The translations under genes were made by a program, and so were the position numbers. Source: Variovorax ginsengisoli (lineage in GTDB: Bacteria > Pseudomonadota > Gammaproteobacteria > Burkholderiales > Burkholderiaceae_C). From it: a stretch of 64,000 bases of DNA. The stretch lies in the NCBI RefSeq assembly GCF_030486595.1, contig NZ_JAUJZH010000038.1:1-64000 (forward strand), written 5' to 3'. Position 1 is the first letter of the stretch, and each line of letters starts with the position of its first letter. Below, piece by piece: positions 28,931-37,247 of the stretch. A model generated the notes under the pieces. The model was not told where the DNA came from. It made no database searches and worked only from the letters and a program-made list of their open reading frames with translations.

Positions 28931-29872
28931 TCAAAATTCCACGCTGCTTGCCCCTTTGAGGCCCAAAAGTTGCCGGGCTTCAGACGGCGTTGCGACCTCC
29001 AGATCGAGCGCCTCGATTACTTTGCGGACTTTACGAACTTGCGCTGCACTGGACTCCGCAAGCTTTCCCGGGCCAAGCCAGAGAGAATCCTCCAGACCGA
29101 CACGCACATTGGCGCCCATGGCCAAGCCAATCGTCGCCAGCGTCATCTGATTGCGTCCCGCACCCAGAATCGACCACAGATAGGAATCTCCGAACAAGCG
29201 ATCGGCGGTACGACGCATGTGCATCAGGTCCTCGACGTGCCCGCCGATACCACCGAGGATGCCAAAAACCGACTGGATAAAAAGCGGCCCTTTGACAAGC
29301 TGACGGTCCATGAAATGTGCCAGGTTGTAGAGATGACTGATGTCGTAGCACTCGAACTCGAAACGCGTCCCGTTCTCTGCACCCAGCTGCAGAATTCGTT
29401 CTATGTCTGCAAAGGTATTTTTGAAAACCAGATTCTTGCTGTTTTCCAGATGCTGGCGCTCCCAGTCGTGGCGTAGGACAGGAAATCGCTGAAGCATCGG
29501 GAACAAGCCGAAATTCATTGACCCCATATTCAGCGATGCGAGTTCGGGCTTGAAGAACGTTGCTGGCTGCATACGCTCTTCAACCGTCATGTGCGGACTG
29601 CCGCCAGACGTGAGATTTATCACGGCATCTGTCTGTCCGCGAATTTCCGTCAGGAAAGGCTTGAAGAGTTTGGGATCCTGCGACGGGCGTCCATCCACCG
29701 GATCTCGCGCATGAAGATGCAGGATTGCCGCGCCTTCGCGGGCTGCGGCAATCGACGCCTCCGCTATCTCTGCTGCAGTCACTGGCAAATGGGGCGACAT
29801 GCTTGGCGTGTGAATTGCACCCGTGGGTGCACAGGTAATGATGACTTTTCTGGAACGGCTCAAGGGGTTCAC
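28931..29872 (-). CDS. Beta-keto acid cleavage enzyme (BKACE, DUF849)
   Basis: A 313-aa Zn-dependent enzyme. The metal motif HLHAR lies at residues 52-56, preceded by TCAPTGAIHTPSMSPHLPVT, the family hallmark. BKACE proteins condense a beta-keto acid with acetyl-CoA and split it into acetoacetate and a CoA ester (3-keto-5-aminohexanoate cleavage enzyme being the model). The specificity pocket cannot be read reliably. It starts at a GTG (29872), 96 bases after the SDR stop, in the same leftward operon. An IS630 copy begins about 110 bases downstream. Confidence 0.9.
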   Translation of the reverse strand: MNPLSRSRKVIITCAPTGAIHTPSMSPHLPVTAAEIAEASIAAAREGAAILHLHARDPVDGRPSQDPKLFKPFLTEIRGQTDAVINLTSGGSPHMTVEERMQPATFFKPELASLNMGSMNFGLFPMLQRFPVLRHDWERQHLENSKNLVFKNTFADIERILQLGAENGTRFEFECYDISHLYNLAHFMDRQLVKGPLFIQSVFGILGGIGGHVEDLMHMRRTADRLFGDSYLWSILGAGRNQMTLATIGLAMGANVRVGLEDSLWLGPGKLAESSAAQVRKVRKVIEALDLEVATPSEARQLLGLKGASSVEF

Positions 29873-29968
29873 CTGATATATAAAAATAGGAGCGACTTTT
29901 CTTGCGGTTTGAATGCGAGGTTGGCGTGCCGATGGCGCGCCCCAACCTACTGCCGTCGCTACCGGTTA

Positions 29969-30751
29969 TCAGCTCAGTTGCTGCGTGTGCCCATCGACAG
30001 CCATTTCTTGGCCGGTGATGCTGGCGGCTGCATCGCTGGCTAGAAACATGACCATGTTTGCCACGTCCATTGCACTCACCATGCGACCCAGCGCCGCCTG
30101 TCCCGAATAGGCCTTGGCAACGTCTTCGATGGGCACGTTTCGCTCAAGAGCCTTCGCCTGGATGACTGCCCGGATGCGAGGGCCATCGACCGCCCCAGGC
30201 AAAACGGCGTTCACGCGAATCCCTTCATGACCGAGTTCGATCGCAAGCGTCTTCGTGAAACCGATCACCGCCCACTTTGAGGCGCTGTAGGCGACGCGAC
30301 CCGGCATTCCCAAATGGCCCGCAGCCGAGGACAGATTGATGATGCTGGCACCGGCCTGCTTTCGCAGCAACCGAACGGCTGCACGTGCGCACAGAAATTG
30401 CCCCGTCATGTTGACCGCAAACGTCTGCTCCCATTCGGGAAGAGAAACATCTTCGAATCGCCTGGTAGGTCCGGCAACGCCTGCATTGTTGACGAGTACA
30501 TCGACACCTCGCATCTTCTGTTCCGCGTACGTAAAAAGGGCCTCAACGTCGCTTTCACTAGACACGTCGGCGTACATTGAATGTACTGTCGGCATCTCGG
30601 TGCCCAAGCGCTCGAGTGCAGAGCGATCAACATCACAGACTGTTAGCTGCGCACCGGCGCTGTGAAAGCTGCGCGCCATCTCAAGGCCAAGTCCGCTCGC
30701 TCCCGCGGTGATAAGGACGCGCTTCCGCGCGAAATCGGTCTTGTTCCACAT
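29969..30751 (-). CDS. Short-chain dehydrogenase (operon enzyme)
   Basis: A 260-aa SDR with TAGASGLG as cofactor turn, an Asp after beta-2 (VCDVDRSAL) that favours NAD, VLVNNAGVAGP, the Ser in INLSSAAG and YSASK with Tyr and Lys intact. It likely oxidises a 3-hydroxy acid or 3-hydroxyacyl intermediate to the beta-keto acid used by the BKACE downstream; this is inference from operon order. The ATG at 30751 lies 43 bases after the hydrolase stop. A longer frame to 31111 overlaps the hydrolase and is rejected. Confidence 0.88.
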   Translation of the reverse strand: MWNKTDFARKRVLITAGASGLGLEMARSFHSAGAQLTVCDVDRSALERLGTEMPTVHSMYADVSSESDVEALFTYAEQKMRGVDVLVNNAGVAGPTRRFEDVSLPEWEQTFAVNMTGQFLCARAAVRLLRKQAGASIINLSSAAGHLGMPGRVAYSASKWAVIGFTKTLAIELGHEGIRVNAVLPGAVDGPRIRAVIQAKALERNVPIEDVAKAYSGQAALGRMVSAMDVANMVMFLASDAAASITGQEMAVDGHTQQLS

Positions 30752-30794
30752 CTGAGTTTCCTGTGCGCTTAAGAAGATTCTGGTTCGAAGCGCC

Positions 30795-32177
30795 TCACAC
30801 CGAGAGATGTTCCGGCGTCTCGCCGCGCGACGCACCCGCCGTGTCGATTGACGGTGCGACCGCTGGCAAAACCCTTCCGTAATTTTTGCCAAAGCCAATG
30901 CGTACGAAGCCGTCTCGTTCGCAATGGCCCTCGAAAATGACCGCATCCCCGTCGGCCAAGAATCCGCGCTCCTCTCCATCGCCAAGTTGAACGGGTTCTC
31001 TTCCCGCCAACCCGAGCTCGATGAGTGCGCCTGCCTCGATGCGTGTAGGCCCGGAGATGGTGCCGGTACCCAGCAGATCGCCGGGGCGAAGTGCGCAACC
31101 CCCTGCGGCATGGTGTGTCACCATCTGCGCGAGGGTCCAATACTGGTGCTCAAAGCTGGTTGCCGAAACGAGCGGAGCCTTACGGCCGTTAGCTCTCATC
31201 GTTTCAGATTCAATAAAGACTTCCAGCCGGATATCAAACGCACCACTCGATCGGTTTTCGGTGGAGTCTAGGTAGGAGAGCGGCTGAGGCTCGGAGTCTG
31301 CGCGCACCGCCGGCTTCCTGTAAGGGGCTAGTGCCTCCATCGTTACGATCCAAGGCGAGATGGTTGTCGCGAAGTTCTTGGCATGAAAAGGGCCCAGCGG
31401 GTTCATCTCCCAAGCCTGGATATCACGGGCCGACCAGTCGTTCAACATGCATAGGCCGAAGATGTGGTTCTCTGCATCGTCAATTGATATGCGTTCGCCG
31501 GCCTGGTTGCCGGGACCGATGAACATACCCAATTCGCATTCGTAGTCGAGCTTCAGGGTGGGCTGATAGATCGGCTCCCTGGAGCCAGTGGGTAGAAACT
31601 GCCCCTTCGGACGACGAAATGTCTGCCCGGCTACGCCAATGGTCGAAACACGCCCGTGGTACGCCATTGGGATCCATCGAAAGCTGGGCGGCAGTTCGTT
31701 TGCGGGGTCGAAAAGCCGCCCGCAGTTAACCGCGTGATCGAGCGAAGTGAAATAGTCGGTGTAGTCACCAATCCTCGCCGGGAGGTTGTATTCTGCATCT
31801 GCTTGCTCAACTAGGCATTCGCGCAGAGTCGACATTTGCGTATCGCTTGGCCCACCCTGCCGCATCAACGCGAACAAGGCATGGCGCAGCGCCTGCCAAG
31901 CTGATGGTCCAAGCGCGAACAAATCGTTGAACGCCTCTTGAGAGGCCGCCGAAGCTGCGTCTCGCGCCGCGCCCGCAAAGAGATTGCGGTGGTAGGCGTT
32001 CGCGATGTCCAGGATCTGGTCACCGATCGCCACGCCGCCGCGCCAACGCTCGCCAGACGCCTTCCTTCGAAAGATGGCAAAAGGCAGGTTTTGCACCGGG
32101 AAATGACTTTCGGCTGCATTGGCGGAAGTCACCCAGCTGCTCGCATTGATATCGTGCGTATGGTTTAGGTATTCCAT
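30795..32177 (-). CDS. Fumarylacetoacetase-like hydrolase
   Basis: A 460-aa protein with the two-part layout of fumarylacetoacetase (FahA). An N-terminal domain has DYTDFFTSLDHAVNCGRLF. The catalytic FAH fold has MAYHGRVSTIGV, RRPKGQF, LDYECELGMF for metal ligands, and LNDWSARDIQAWE. The family hydrolyses C-C bonds of 1,3-diketo acids with Mg/Ca. Here it stands with CoA-transferase and BKACE genes, not with homogentisate genes, so the substrate is probably another diketo acid. The start at 32177 follows AAGGAAAA; the extension to 32471 overlaps the CoA-transferase and is rejected. Confidence 0.87.
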   Translation of the reverse strand: MEYLNHTHDINASSWVTSANAAESHFPVQNLPFAIFRRKASGERWRGGVAIGDQILDIANAYHRNLFAGAARDAASAASQEAFNDLFALGPSAWQALRHALFALMRQGGPSDTQMSTLRECLVEQADAEYNLPARIGDYTDYFTSLDHAVNCGRLFDPANELPPSFRWIPMAYHGRVSTIGVAGQTFRRPKGQFLPTGSREPIYQPTLKLDYECELGMFIGPGNQAGERISIDDAENHIFGLCMLNDWSARDIQAWEMNPLGPFHAKNFATTISPWIVTMEALAPYRKPAVRADSEPQPLSYLDSTENRSSGAFDIRLEVFIESETMRANGRKAPLVSATSFEHQYWTLAQMVTHHAAGGCALRPGDLLGTGTISGPTRIEAGALIELGLAGREPVQLGDGEERGFLADGDAVIFEGHCERDGFVRIGFGKNYGRVLPAVAPSIDTAGASRGETPEHLSV

Positions 32178-32187
32178 TGCGTTTTCC

Positions 32188-33417
32188 TTAGTCGAATGAG
32201 CCGGCAGCGCTGCGACGAGAGCGAATGACGCCGCGATGATGCAAGTCGTTGATGGCGGCGGGTGACAGGCCCTGCTCTGCCAGCACCTCTGCGTTGCTTT
32301 CGCCTTGAAAATAGGGAAGTCCGGCGGCAGGCAGTGTGGAGCGCCCGAACTTCCATGGTGGCCCAGGCATGCGTACAGTGCCTCCGTTGCGATCGTCCAC
32401 ATCGACAACCGCGCCCCACTCGGCGGCCCATTCTGACTCGGCAAGTTCTTGGGTCGTCCGCAGGACGCCAATCGCCAATCCGGCCTCGCTCACCTGCGCC
32501 TGGAGTTCGTCCAGGTCGCTGAAGGTCAGAATCCAGGCCCGGACCTCCAGCATCAAACTGTCAATGTTTGCTCGCCGAAGCGTTGCCGTGGCATAGCGCG
32601 GATCGCTCAAGAGGTCAGTGCGCCGCATCATGGCGCAGTAGCTCACAAAAGACGGTGAGAAGATCGGGCTGGACGCGATGGTGAGCCGACGACCGTCAGG
32701 GAGGTCGAAGATCGGCGATTCAGTTGCGCTGAGTGCGTACGGTTCGCCGTCGACGTCGAGGCCCGACATCAGTGCGCCAGCCCGCTCGTTCACTGACAGC
32801 ATCGTTGCCGCCATCGAAACGTCCACATGTTGTCCGAGGCCGGTCTTGTGTCGATCTTCCAGCGCAGCCAGCACGGCGATCACTCCCTGCAAGCCGGTGT
32901 ACACGTCCGCGTGGCTGCAAGCGTCATTGCGAACTTCACTGAGCGCTTCGCCATAGTGCTCAATGAGGATTTCGGTCAATCCGGTTTCAGCCTGAATGGT
33001 GGGCGCAAATGCAGGGCGGTTCCTCCATACTCCCGTCTGCCCATAGCCGCTCATGGAAACATAGATCGCCTTGGTGTTGAACTTGACCACATCCGAATAG
33101 CCCAGCCCGTAGCGCGCAAGCGTGCCAGGGCGAAAGTTTTCCACGATGACGTCGGCGTCGCGACATAGATCCACTGCGATCTTGCGTGCCTCAGGCCAGT
33201 TCAAGTCCAGGCTGATGTTTCGCTTGCCGGCGTTCTGCTGCACGTAATACAGGGACATTGGGCCGACAAGCGGCACTCCAGAGCGACCCACATCGCCAGC
33301 CGGTGGCTCGATCTTGGTCACGTCGGCGCCGAGGTCGCGCAGTGTCTTACTGCAATGGGGCCCCGCCAACACGCGGGTGAAATCGACGACCCGGAGACCT
33401 TTCAACGGTGCAGCCAT
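32188..33417 (-). CDS. Class III CoA-transferase (CaiB/BaiF)
   Basis: A 409-aa transferase. It begins APLKGLRVVDFTRVLAGPHCSKTLRDLGADV, shows DVIVENFRPGTLARYGLGY, and the catalytic Asp is in HADVYTGLQGVIAVLAAL (equivalent to Asp169 of formyl-CoA transferase). These enzymes move CoA between acids and would activate the operon substrate. The ATG at 33417 is one base after the hydratase stop (TGA-G-ATG), indicating coupling. Ten bases separate its stop from the next start. Confidence 0.92.
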   Translation of the reverse strand: MAAPLKGLRVVDFTRVLAGPHCSKTLRDLGADVTKIEPPAGDVGRSGVPLVGPMSLYYVQQNAGKRNISLDLNWPEARKIAVDLCRDADVIVENFRPGTLARYGLGYSDVVKFNTKAIYVSMSGYGQTGVWRNRPAFAPTIQAETGLTEILIEHYGEALSEVRNDACSHADVYTGLQGVIAVLAALEDRHKTGLGQHVDVSMAATMLSVNERAGALMSGLDVDGEPYALSATESPIFDLPDGRRLTIASSPIFSPSFVSYCAMMRRTDLLSDPRYATATLRRANIDSLMLEVRAWILTFSDLDELQAQVSEAGLAIGVLRTTQELAESEWAAEWGAVVDVDDRNGGTVRMPGPPWKFGRSTLPAAGLPYFQGESNAEVLAEQGLSPAAINDLHHRGVIRSRRSAAGSFD

Positions 33418-33418
33418 C

Positions 33419-34180
33419 TCAGTTACCCTCAAAAATCGCCGTTGCCGGCTTGCCCGTGGCATTGAACGCATCCAGACCGCGTTGCTGATCGGCAGAGGCC
33501 CACATCGACGCGTTGACCTCGGACTGCTTTGCGTCTGCGCCGGCGATACCTTCGCGCACTGTCAAGTTGGCCAGCTTCTTGATGCCCGTGAATGCCACCG
33601 TAGGCCCTGATGCAAGTTGCCGGGCCCAGGACATGGAAACCGTCCCCAATTCCGCTTCTGGAGTGACCAGATTGACCGCGCCCCAGCGCTCCATGGCGCG
33701 TGGATCATGGCGTCGCCCAAACATTGCAAGCTCCTTCGCCCGAGCCGGACCAACGCGCTGGACCATCCGCTGCACGCCGCCCAGCAGCGGGAGCAGTCCG
33801 ATGGAAGCCTCGGCCATGCTGAACGATGCCGTGTCGGCAGCGATGATCATGTCGCACATAAGAGCGAGCTCGAGCCCACCACCCAAGGCGGCGCCGTGCA
33901 CCGCGACAACGATCGGAATCGGCACATCCTCCAGCGCAGCCCACAGAGCAACAAGGCGCTGTTGGTCGGGCCGCTCCGCAAAGATCACGTCGAGGTCCGC
34001 TCCAGCGCAAAAGTGGCGCATAGAGCTCCTCAACAGGATGGCACGACATCCGCTGTCGACGGCGGCCGTGTATGCGGTGAACAGATCCGCCAGCATGGCG
34101 TTGTCCATCAGGTTGTGGGGCGGCTTGCAAAGCGTGACGACGCCGACGGCGCCATCTTTTTCGAACGTGACGGTGGTCAT
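33419..34180 (-). CDS. Enoyl-CoA hydratase/isomerase
   Basis: A 253-aa crotonase-fold protein. The oxyanion-hole segments are HFCAGADLDVIF and VAVHGAALGGGLELALMCD. The second catalytic region, SMAEASIGLLPLLGG, has a Glu at the position of Glu144-type acids. Hydration or isomerisation of an enoyl-CoA is expected. First gene of the leftward operon, 100 bases from a paired palindrome shared with a divergent TetR gene. The ATG at 34180 has GGAG just upstream; a longer frame to 34279 would run into the operator. Confidence 0.9.
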   Translation of the reverse strand: MTTVTFEKDGAVGVVTLCKPPHNLMDNAMLADLFTAYTAAVDSGCRAILLRSSMRHFCAGADLDVIFAERPDQQRLVALWAALEDVPIPIVVAVHGAALGGGLELALMCDMIIAADTASFSMAEASIGLLPLLGGVQRMVQRVGPARAKELAMFGRRHDPRAMERWGAVNLVTPEAELGTVSMSWARQLASGPTVAFTGIKKLANLTVREGIAGADAKQSEVNASMWASADQQRGLDAFNATGKPATAIFEGN

Positions 34181-34279
34181 GGCTCCAGGAATCCTTCTTG
34201 AGATCAATGATTGCCGGCCAGCCGGGTGTGTCCCGTCGGGCCGCTCTTGCAGTCGCTTGCGGCGAGTGCAACACCACAA

Positions 34280-34319
34280 GGTTAACGCCGTTTACCAGTC
34301 GATGGTAACAGTGTTTACC
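34280..34319. promoter_or_regulatory. Paired palindromic operator, site B
   Basis: Two boxes, GGTTAACGCCGTTTACC (34280-34296) and GGTAACAGTGTTTACC (34304-34319), start 24 bases apart; each is an inverted repeat of GGTWAAC. The reverse complement of the right half shares the block GGGTAAACACTGTTA with the site at 49680. It lies between the enoyl-CoA hydratase (ATG 34180) and the TetR gene (ATG 34432), placed to control both. Confidence 0.8.
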
Positions 34320-34431
34320 CGAATCGTCTGCGGCATGTCTGAGCGGGTCAGTCCATCGGGCCGAGCTTTGCTTTGATGTCAAAGCCACGCACCGCTATAA
34401 GATCCAAGTCAGATCACTTTCACGAAGTTCC

Positions 34432-35169
34432 ATGATGAGTACGCGAAGTTTGCCTCCTGCCGACGCCGAGTTGGCTCAACAAGCGGTACGTCGCGGTGGC
34501 GATTTACGCGAGGCGTTCGTCTCAGAAGGCCGCAAGATGTTTGAGGAGAACGGTGCGACGGAACTGAGCATTCGCGCCATCGGGCGCCGCCTCGGGGTTT
34601 CAGAGGCAGCTCCCTTCAAACATTTCAAAAGCAAGGAGCATTTGTTGGCCGCCATCGCCAGTAGCGGCTTCAGGGAGCTGGCTGAACTGCGCAAAGGTAT
34701 CGTCGACTCGATGGCCGAGCCTGCGGCTCGCTCACGGGAAATGATGTTGAGCTATGTTGATTTTGCGCGTGCACATGAGGGCCTGTTCGACCTGATGATC
34801 GGCCCGCGGCTGTTGCCAGAAGTCCGGGTCGGCGAATTGGAGGATGCCGGCGACGCGTCCTTCAGCTATTTCGCCAATTCGATCCACGCACTCGCCATCG
34901 AAAGTGGTTGGGCCAAGGAACGGCTAGACGTCCTGGCACATGCGGCCTGGACCGTAGAACACGGTATCGCATCACTGATCCTCGCTCGCCAACTTCCTCG
35001 CAAACGAGCCAATCTCACGCAACAGCAGACCGTCAGTTTTTCGATTGACATGTTTCTGAGTGCGATAGCAGCCGGACCGACCCAGTTCAGAAAGTTTTTT
35101 CCGGCCCGAACCGGACGAACGTCAGCGCAAAGATCTCCAGCAGGGACTGGCCGGGCGTGTCTCACCTAG
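34432..35169 (+). CDS. TetR-family regulator of the CoA operon
   Basis: A 245-aa regulator, a close paralogue of the TetR at 15578. Shared blocks include GRKMFEE, GVSEAAP-KHF-K-LLAAIAS-GFREL, REMMLSYV and LFDLMIGPR-LPE. The recognition helix differs by only one or two residues (APSKHF versus APFKHF), so both may bind the same operator type. It diverges from the hydratase operon over site B. Two Met codons open the frame; either could start. Likely a repressor released by an acyl-CoA intermediate (inference). Confidence 0.88.
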   Translation: MMSTRSLPPADAELAQQAVRRGGDLREAFVSEGRKMFEENGATELSIRAIGRRLGVSEAAPFKHFKSKEHLLAAIASSGFRELAELRKGIVDSMAEPAARSREMMLSYVDFARAHEGLFDLMIGPRLLPEVRVGELEDAGDASFSYFANSIHALAIESGWAKERLDVLAHAAWTVEHGIASLILARQLPRKRANLTQQQTVSFSIDMFLSAIAAGPTQFRKFFPARTGRTSAQRSPAGTGRACLT

Positions 35170-35189
35170 TCTGATGCGAGAGACTATAT

Positions 35190-35730
35190 AAACTCAGGAG
35201 GATTTCGTTCGCCCCTCCAGACCGTTCCCAATGCGGCCAGTGTCCAAAGCCCTCCATGCCAACGATGCCTGGCAGGCCGGGCAAAGCACGGCGCAACGTT
35301 TTGGGTGCATCGCGGGGAAGTTCGTTGAGGTTGACGTCTCTCCCGTAGAGGTGGAAAGATGGGGGCCAACGGTCGTGACAATAGCCTTGGTTCGCTCGAA
35401 CATCGCGGAGAGCTGAGCCGTGTCGTTCGCGTCGGCCTCCTCCAGCAGAGTGTCCTTCGGCGCCCCGAGCTGATCGCGCACCTTTGCCAGTTTGGCTTGA
35501 CTGCGACCGGCCATGGCCCACTTCACCTTACCGCCCACGCCATAGCGCCGCGCGAAGTGTTCCGCGACGAGTCGGCCTGTGTAGCCGCTCGCCCCATAGA
35601 CAAGAATGTCGACCTCCGCCGCCGGAGGCTCCCTTCAGAGAATCGCACCTGCTTCATGCTCTTCGGTCCAATTCGTCTGCGCTGGCGAGCGTTCTTCGTA
35701 GGCTTTATCGGCGCGGCCCATTGCGAAATG
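35190..35730 (-). pseudogene. 5' part of a saccharopine-dehydrogenase-like gene, inverted partial copy
   Basis: The minus strand from about 35625 reads VDILVYGASGYTGRLVAEHF, then GGKVKWAMAGRSQAKL and DANDTAQLSAMFERTKAIVTTVGP, before the homology ends at about 35340. It is almost identical in bases to the start of the intact gene at 47284, and the upstream 100 bases (35625-35725) also align with the leader at 47190-47283. The start codon and a few bases are missing (CCTCCGGCGGCGG instead of CCTGCCATGAACCCGGCGGCGG). It is a dead duplicate. Confidence 0.88.
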
Positions 35731-35744
35731 ATCCGGCATGCCAG

Positions 35745-36287
35745 TTCGATCCCACGGGCCTGTTCAACCCCGGCAAGATCATCGACACGCCGAAAATGGA
35801 CGACGGGTCTCTCTTTCGGTTCGCCCCTCCCGGGCCACCCAAGCCTTACAAGCGCATTCCCATCCAGCCGGTGTTGGACTGGTCAGCTTGGAACGTGCAG
35901 GCCGACCCAGTCACCGAAGTCACGACGACGCCAGGCACGGGCGGTGACGTCACCGGCGGCTTTGCTAAGGCTGTCGAGATGTGCAACAACAACGGACACT
36001 GCCGCAAGTTCGACGCCGGCACGATGTGTCCGAGCTACCGCGTTACGCGCGACGAGCAGCACCTGACCCGCGGCCGCGCCAACACACTGCGTCTCGCGGT
36101 CTCCGGCCAGCTGGCACAGGATGCGTTCAGCGTCTCCGACTATTTCCGTGCGAACAAGTTGGAGATGAAACCGGTGGTCATCGAGAAGATCGAGCAGCTG
36201 CGCGACGCGCTTGTTGGCGGTCGTTGCGACGCCTATACGAACGACGCATCGCAACTTGGTTCGTTCAAGCTCTCGCTGGGTGCCTAG
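35745..36287 (+). pseudogene. Chimeric ORF: FAD-linked oxidase piece fused to amino-acid-binding protein piece
   Basis: The first part (CQFDPTGLFNPGKI, PIQPVLDWSAWNVQADP, VEMCNNNGHCRKFDAGTMCP, SYRVTRDEQHLTRGRANTLR) is the junction between the FAD domain and the iron-sulfur domain of a large glycolate/lactate oxidase-type FAD-FeS protein. After GQLAQDAFSVS the frame continues without a stop into SDYFRANKLEMKPVVIEKIE and LVGGRCDAYTNDASQLGSFK, which belongs to an AapJ/BztA-type periplasmic amino-acid-binding protein. Both partners lack their remaining parts. The fusion point is near 36135. It is a by-product of deletion; a functional protein is unlikely. Confidence 0.8.
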
Positions 36288-36317
36288 CGCCGTAACAGCA
36301 GAGGTCGAGCATTCGCC

Positions 36318-37247
36318 CTAGCGCACATATGCTTGCGTCAGATACGCGGGTGAACTCTGCCGGCCGACGAGTCCACCGACGGCTAGCAGCGCCATCAGAT
36401 AGGGAAGCATGATCAACAGCGCATTCGGCAGCTGAATACCGAGGGCTGGTAGCTGAAATTGCAAGGCCGTGGCCCCACCGAACAACAAGCAGGCCAGGAG
36501 CATGCGGCCCACCTTCCAGTTGCCAAAAATTACGGCGGCGATGGCCAGGTAGCCGGCGCCGCTCGTCATGCCCTCAGTGAACGTGTGAATGTCGCCGATC
36601 GACAGGAAGCATCCGCCGATCGCTGAAAGAACACCGGTGAACAGAACGGCGCCGTAGCGCACCGCCATCACTGACATGCCGGACTTCTCGACCGCTTTCG
36701 GCTCCGAGCCGGCTGAATGCACTGCAAGGCCGATCGCGGTGGCGCCCAGCACCCATGCCAACAAGGCGACGAGCGCGAGTGCCAGGTACACCAGCCACAC
36801 CTGGCTGAACACCGCTTCGCCGAACACGGGAATCTGAGACAGCAGGGGCGGATGCCACTTGTCAAAGCCGGGAACCTCTGCGCGCGAGCGACCACCGAAA
36901 ATCTCTCGGTAGGCGAGCGTGGTCGCGCCCAGCACCAGGATGTTGATGCCAATGCCCGTCACGACCTGGTTGGCGCGCAACGTGATGCTCAGGAAGGCCT
37001 GCAGCAAGGCCACAGGAAGCACGGCCAGGATGCCAATCAGCAGGCCCAGCATAGGGCTGCGGGTTGCGACGGCGCCGGTGGCCCCGGCAAAGGCGCCGGT
37101 GAGCATCATTCCTTCGACGCTCATGTTGAGTACGCCGGCGCGTTCGCTCACCAGTTCACCCGTGGCGCCGAGCACCAGCGGTATCGCGAGACGCAGGGTC
37201 GAGCCCGCGAAGACGGCAAGCATCGCGCCGTCGGACATGTCGCTCAT
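36318..37247 (-). CDS. ABC transporter permease, BMP/nucleoside type (second permease)
   Basis: A 309-aa membrane protein with about eight to ten hydrophobic segments. It starts with LAIPLVLGATGELVSERAGVLNMSVEGMML, the signature of the YufQ/NupQ-like permease that pairs with BMP-family binding proteins. It forms the channel with the permease upstream. The ATG at 37247 overlaps the preceding stop (ATGA), so the two are translated together. Substrates of the family include nucleosides and related heterocycles; specificity here is inferred only. Confidence 0.9.
   Translation of the reverse strand: MSDMSDGAMLAVFAGSTLRLAIPLVLGATGELVSERAGVLNMSVEGMMLTGAFAGATGAVATRSPMLGLLIGILAVLPVALLQAFLSITLRANQVVTGIGINILVLGATTLAYREIFGGRSRAEVPGFDKWHPPLLSQIPVFGEAVFSQVWLVYLALALVALLAWVLGATAIGLAVHSAGSEPKAVEKSGMSVMAVRYGAVLFTGVLSAIGGCFLSIGDIHTFTEGMTSGAGYLAIAAVIFGNWKVGRMLLACLLFGGATALQFQLPALGIQLPNALLIMLPYLMALLAVGGLVGRQSSPAYLTQAYVR

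Noticed and set aside
27648-28934. A 428-residue minus-strand frame across IS630 copy 2
   Set aside because: Mirror of the intact transposase on the other strand; no motif.
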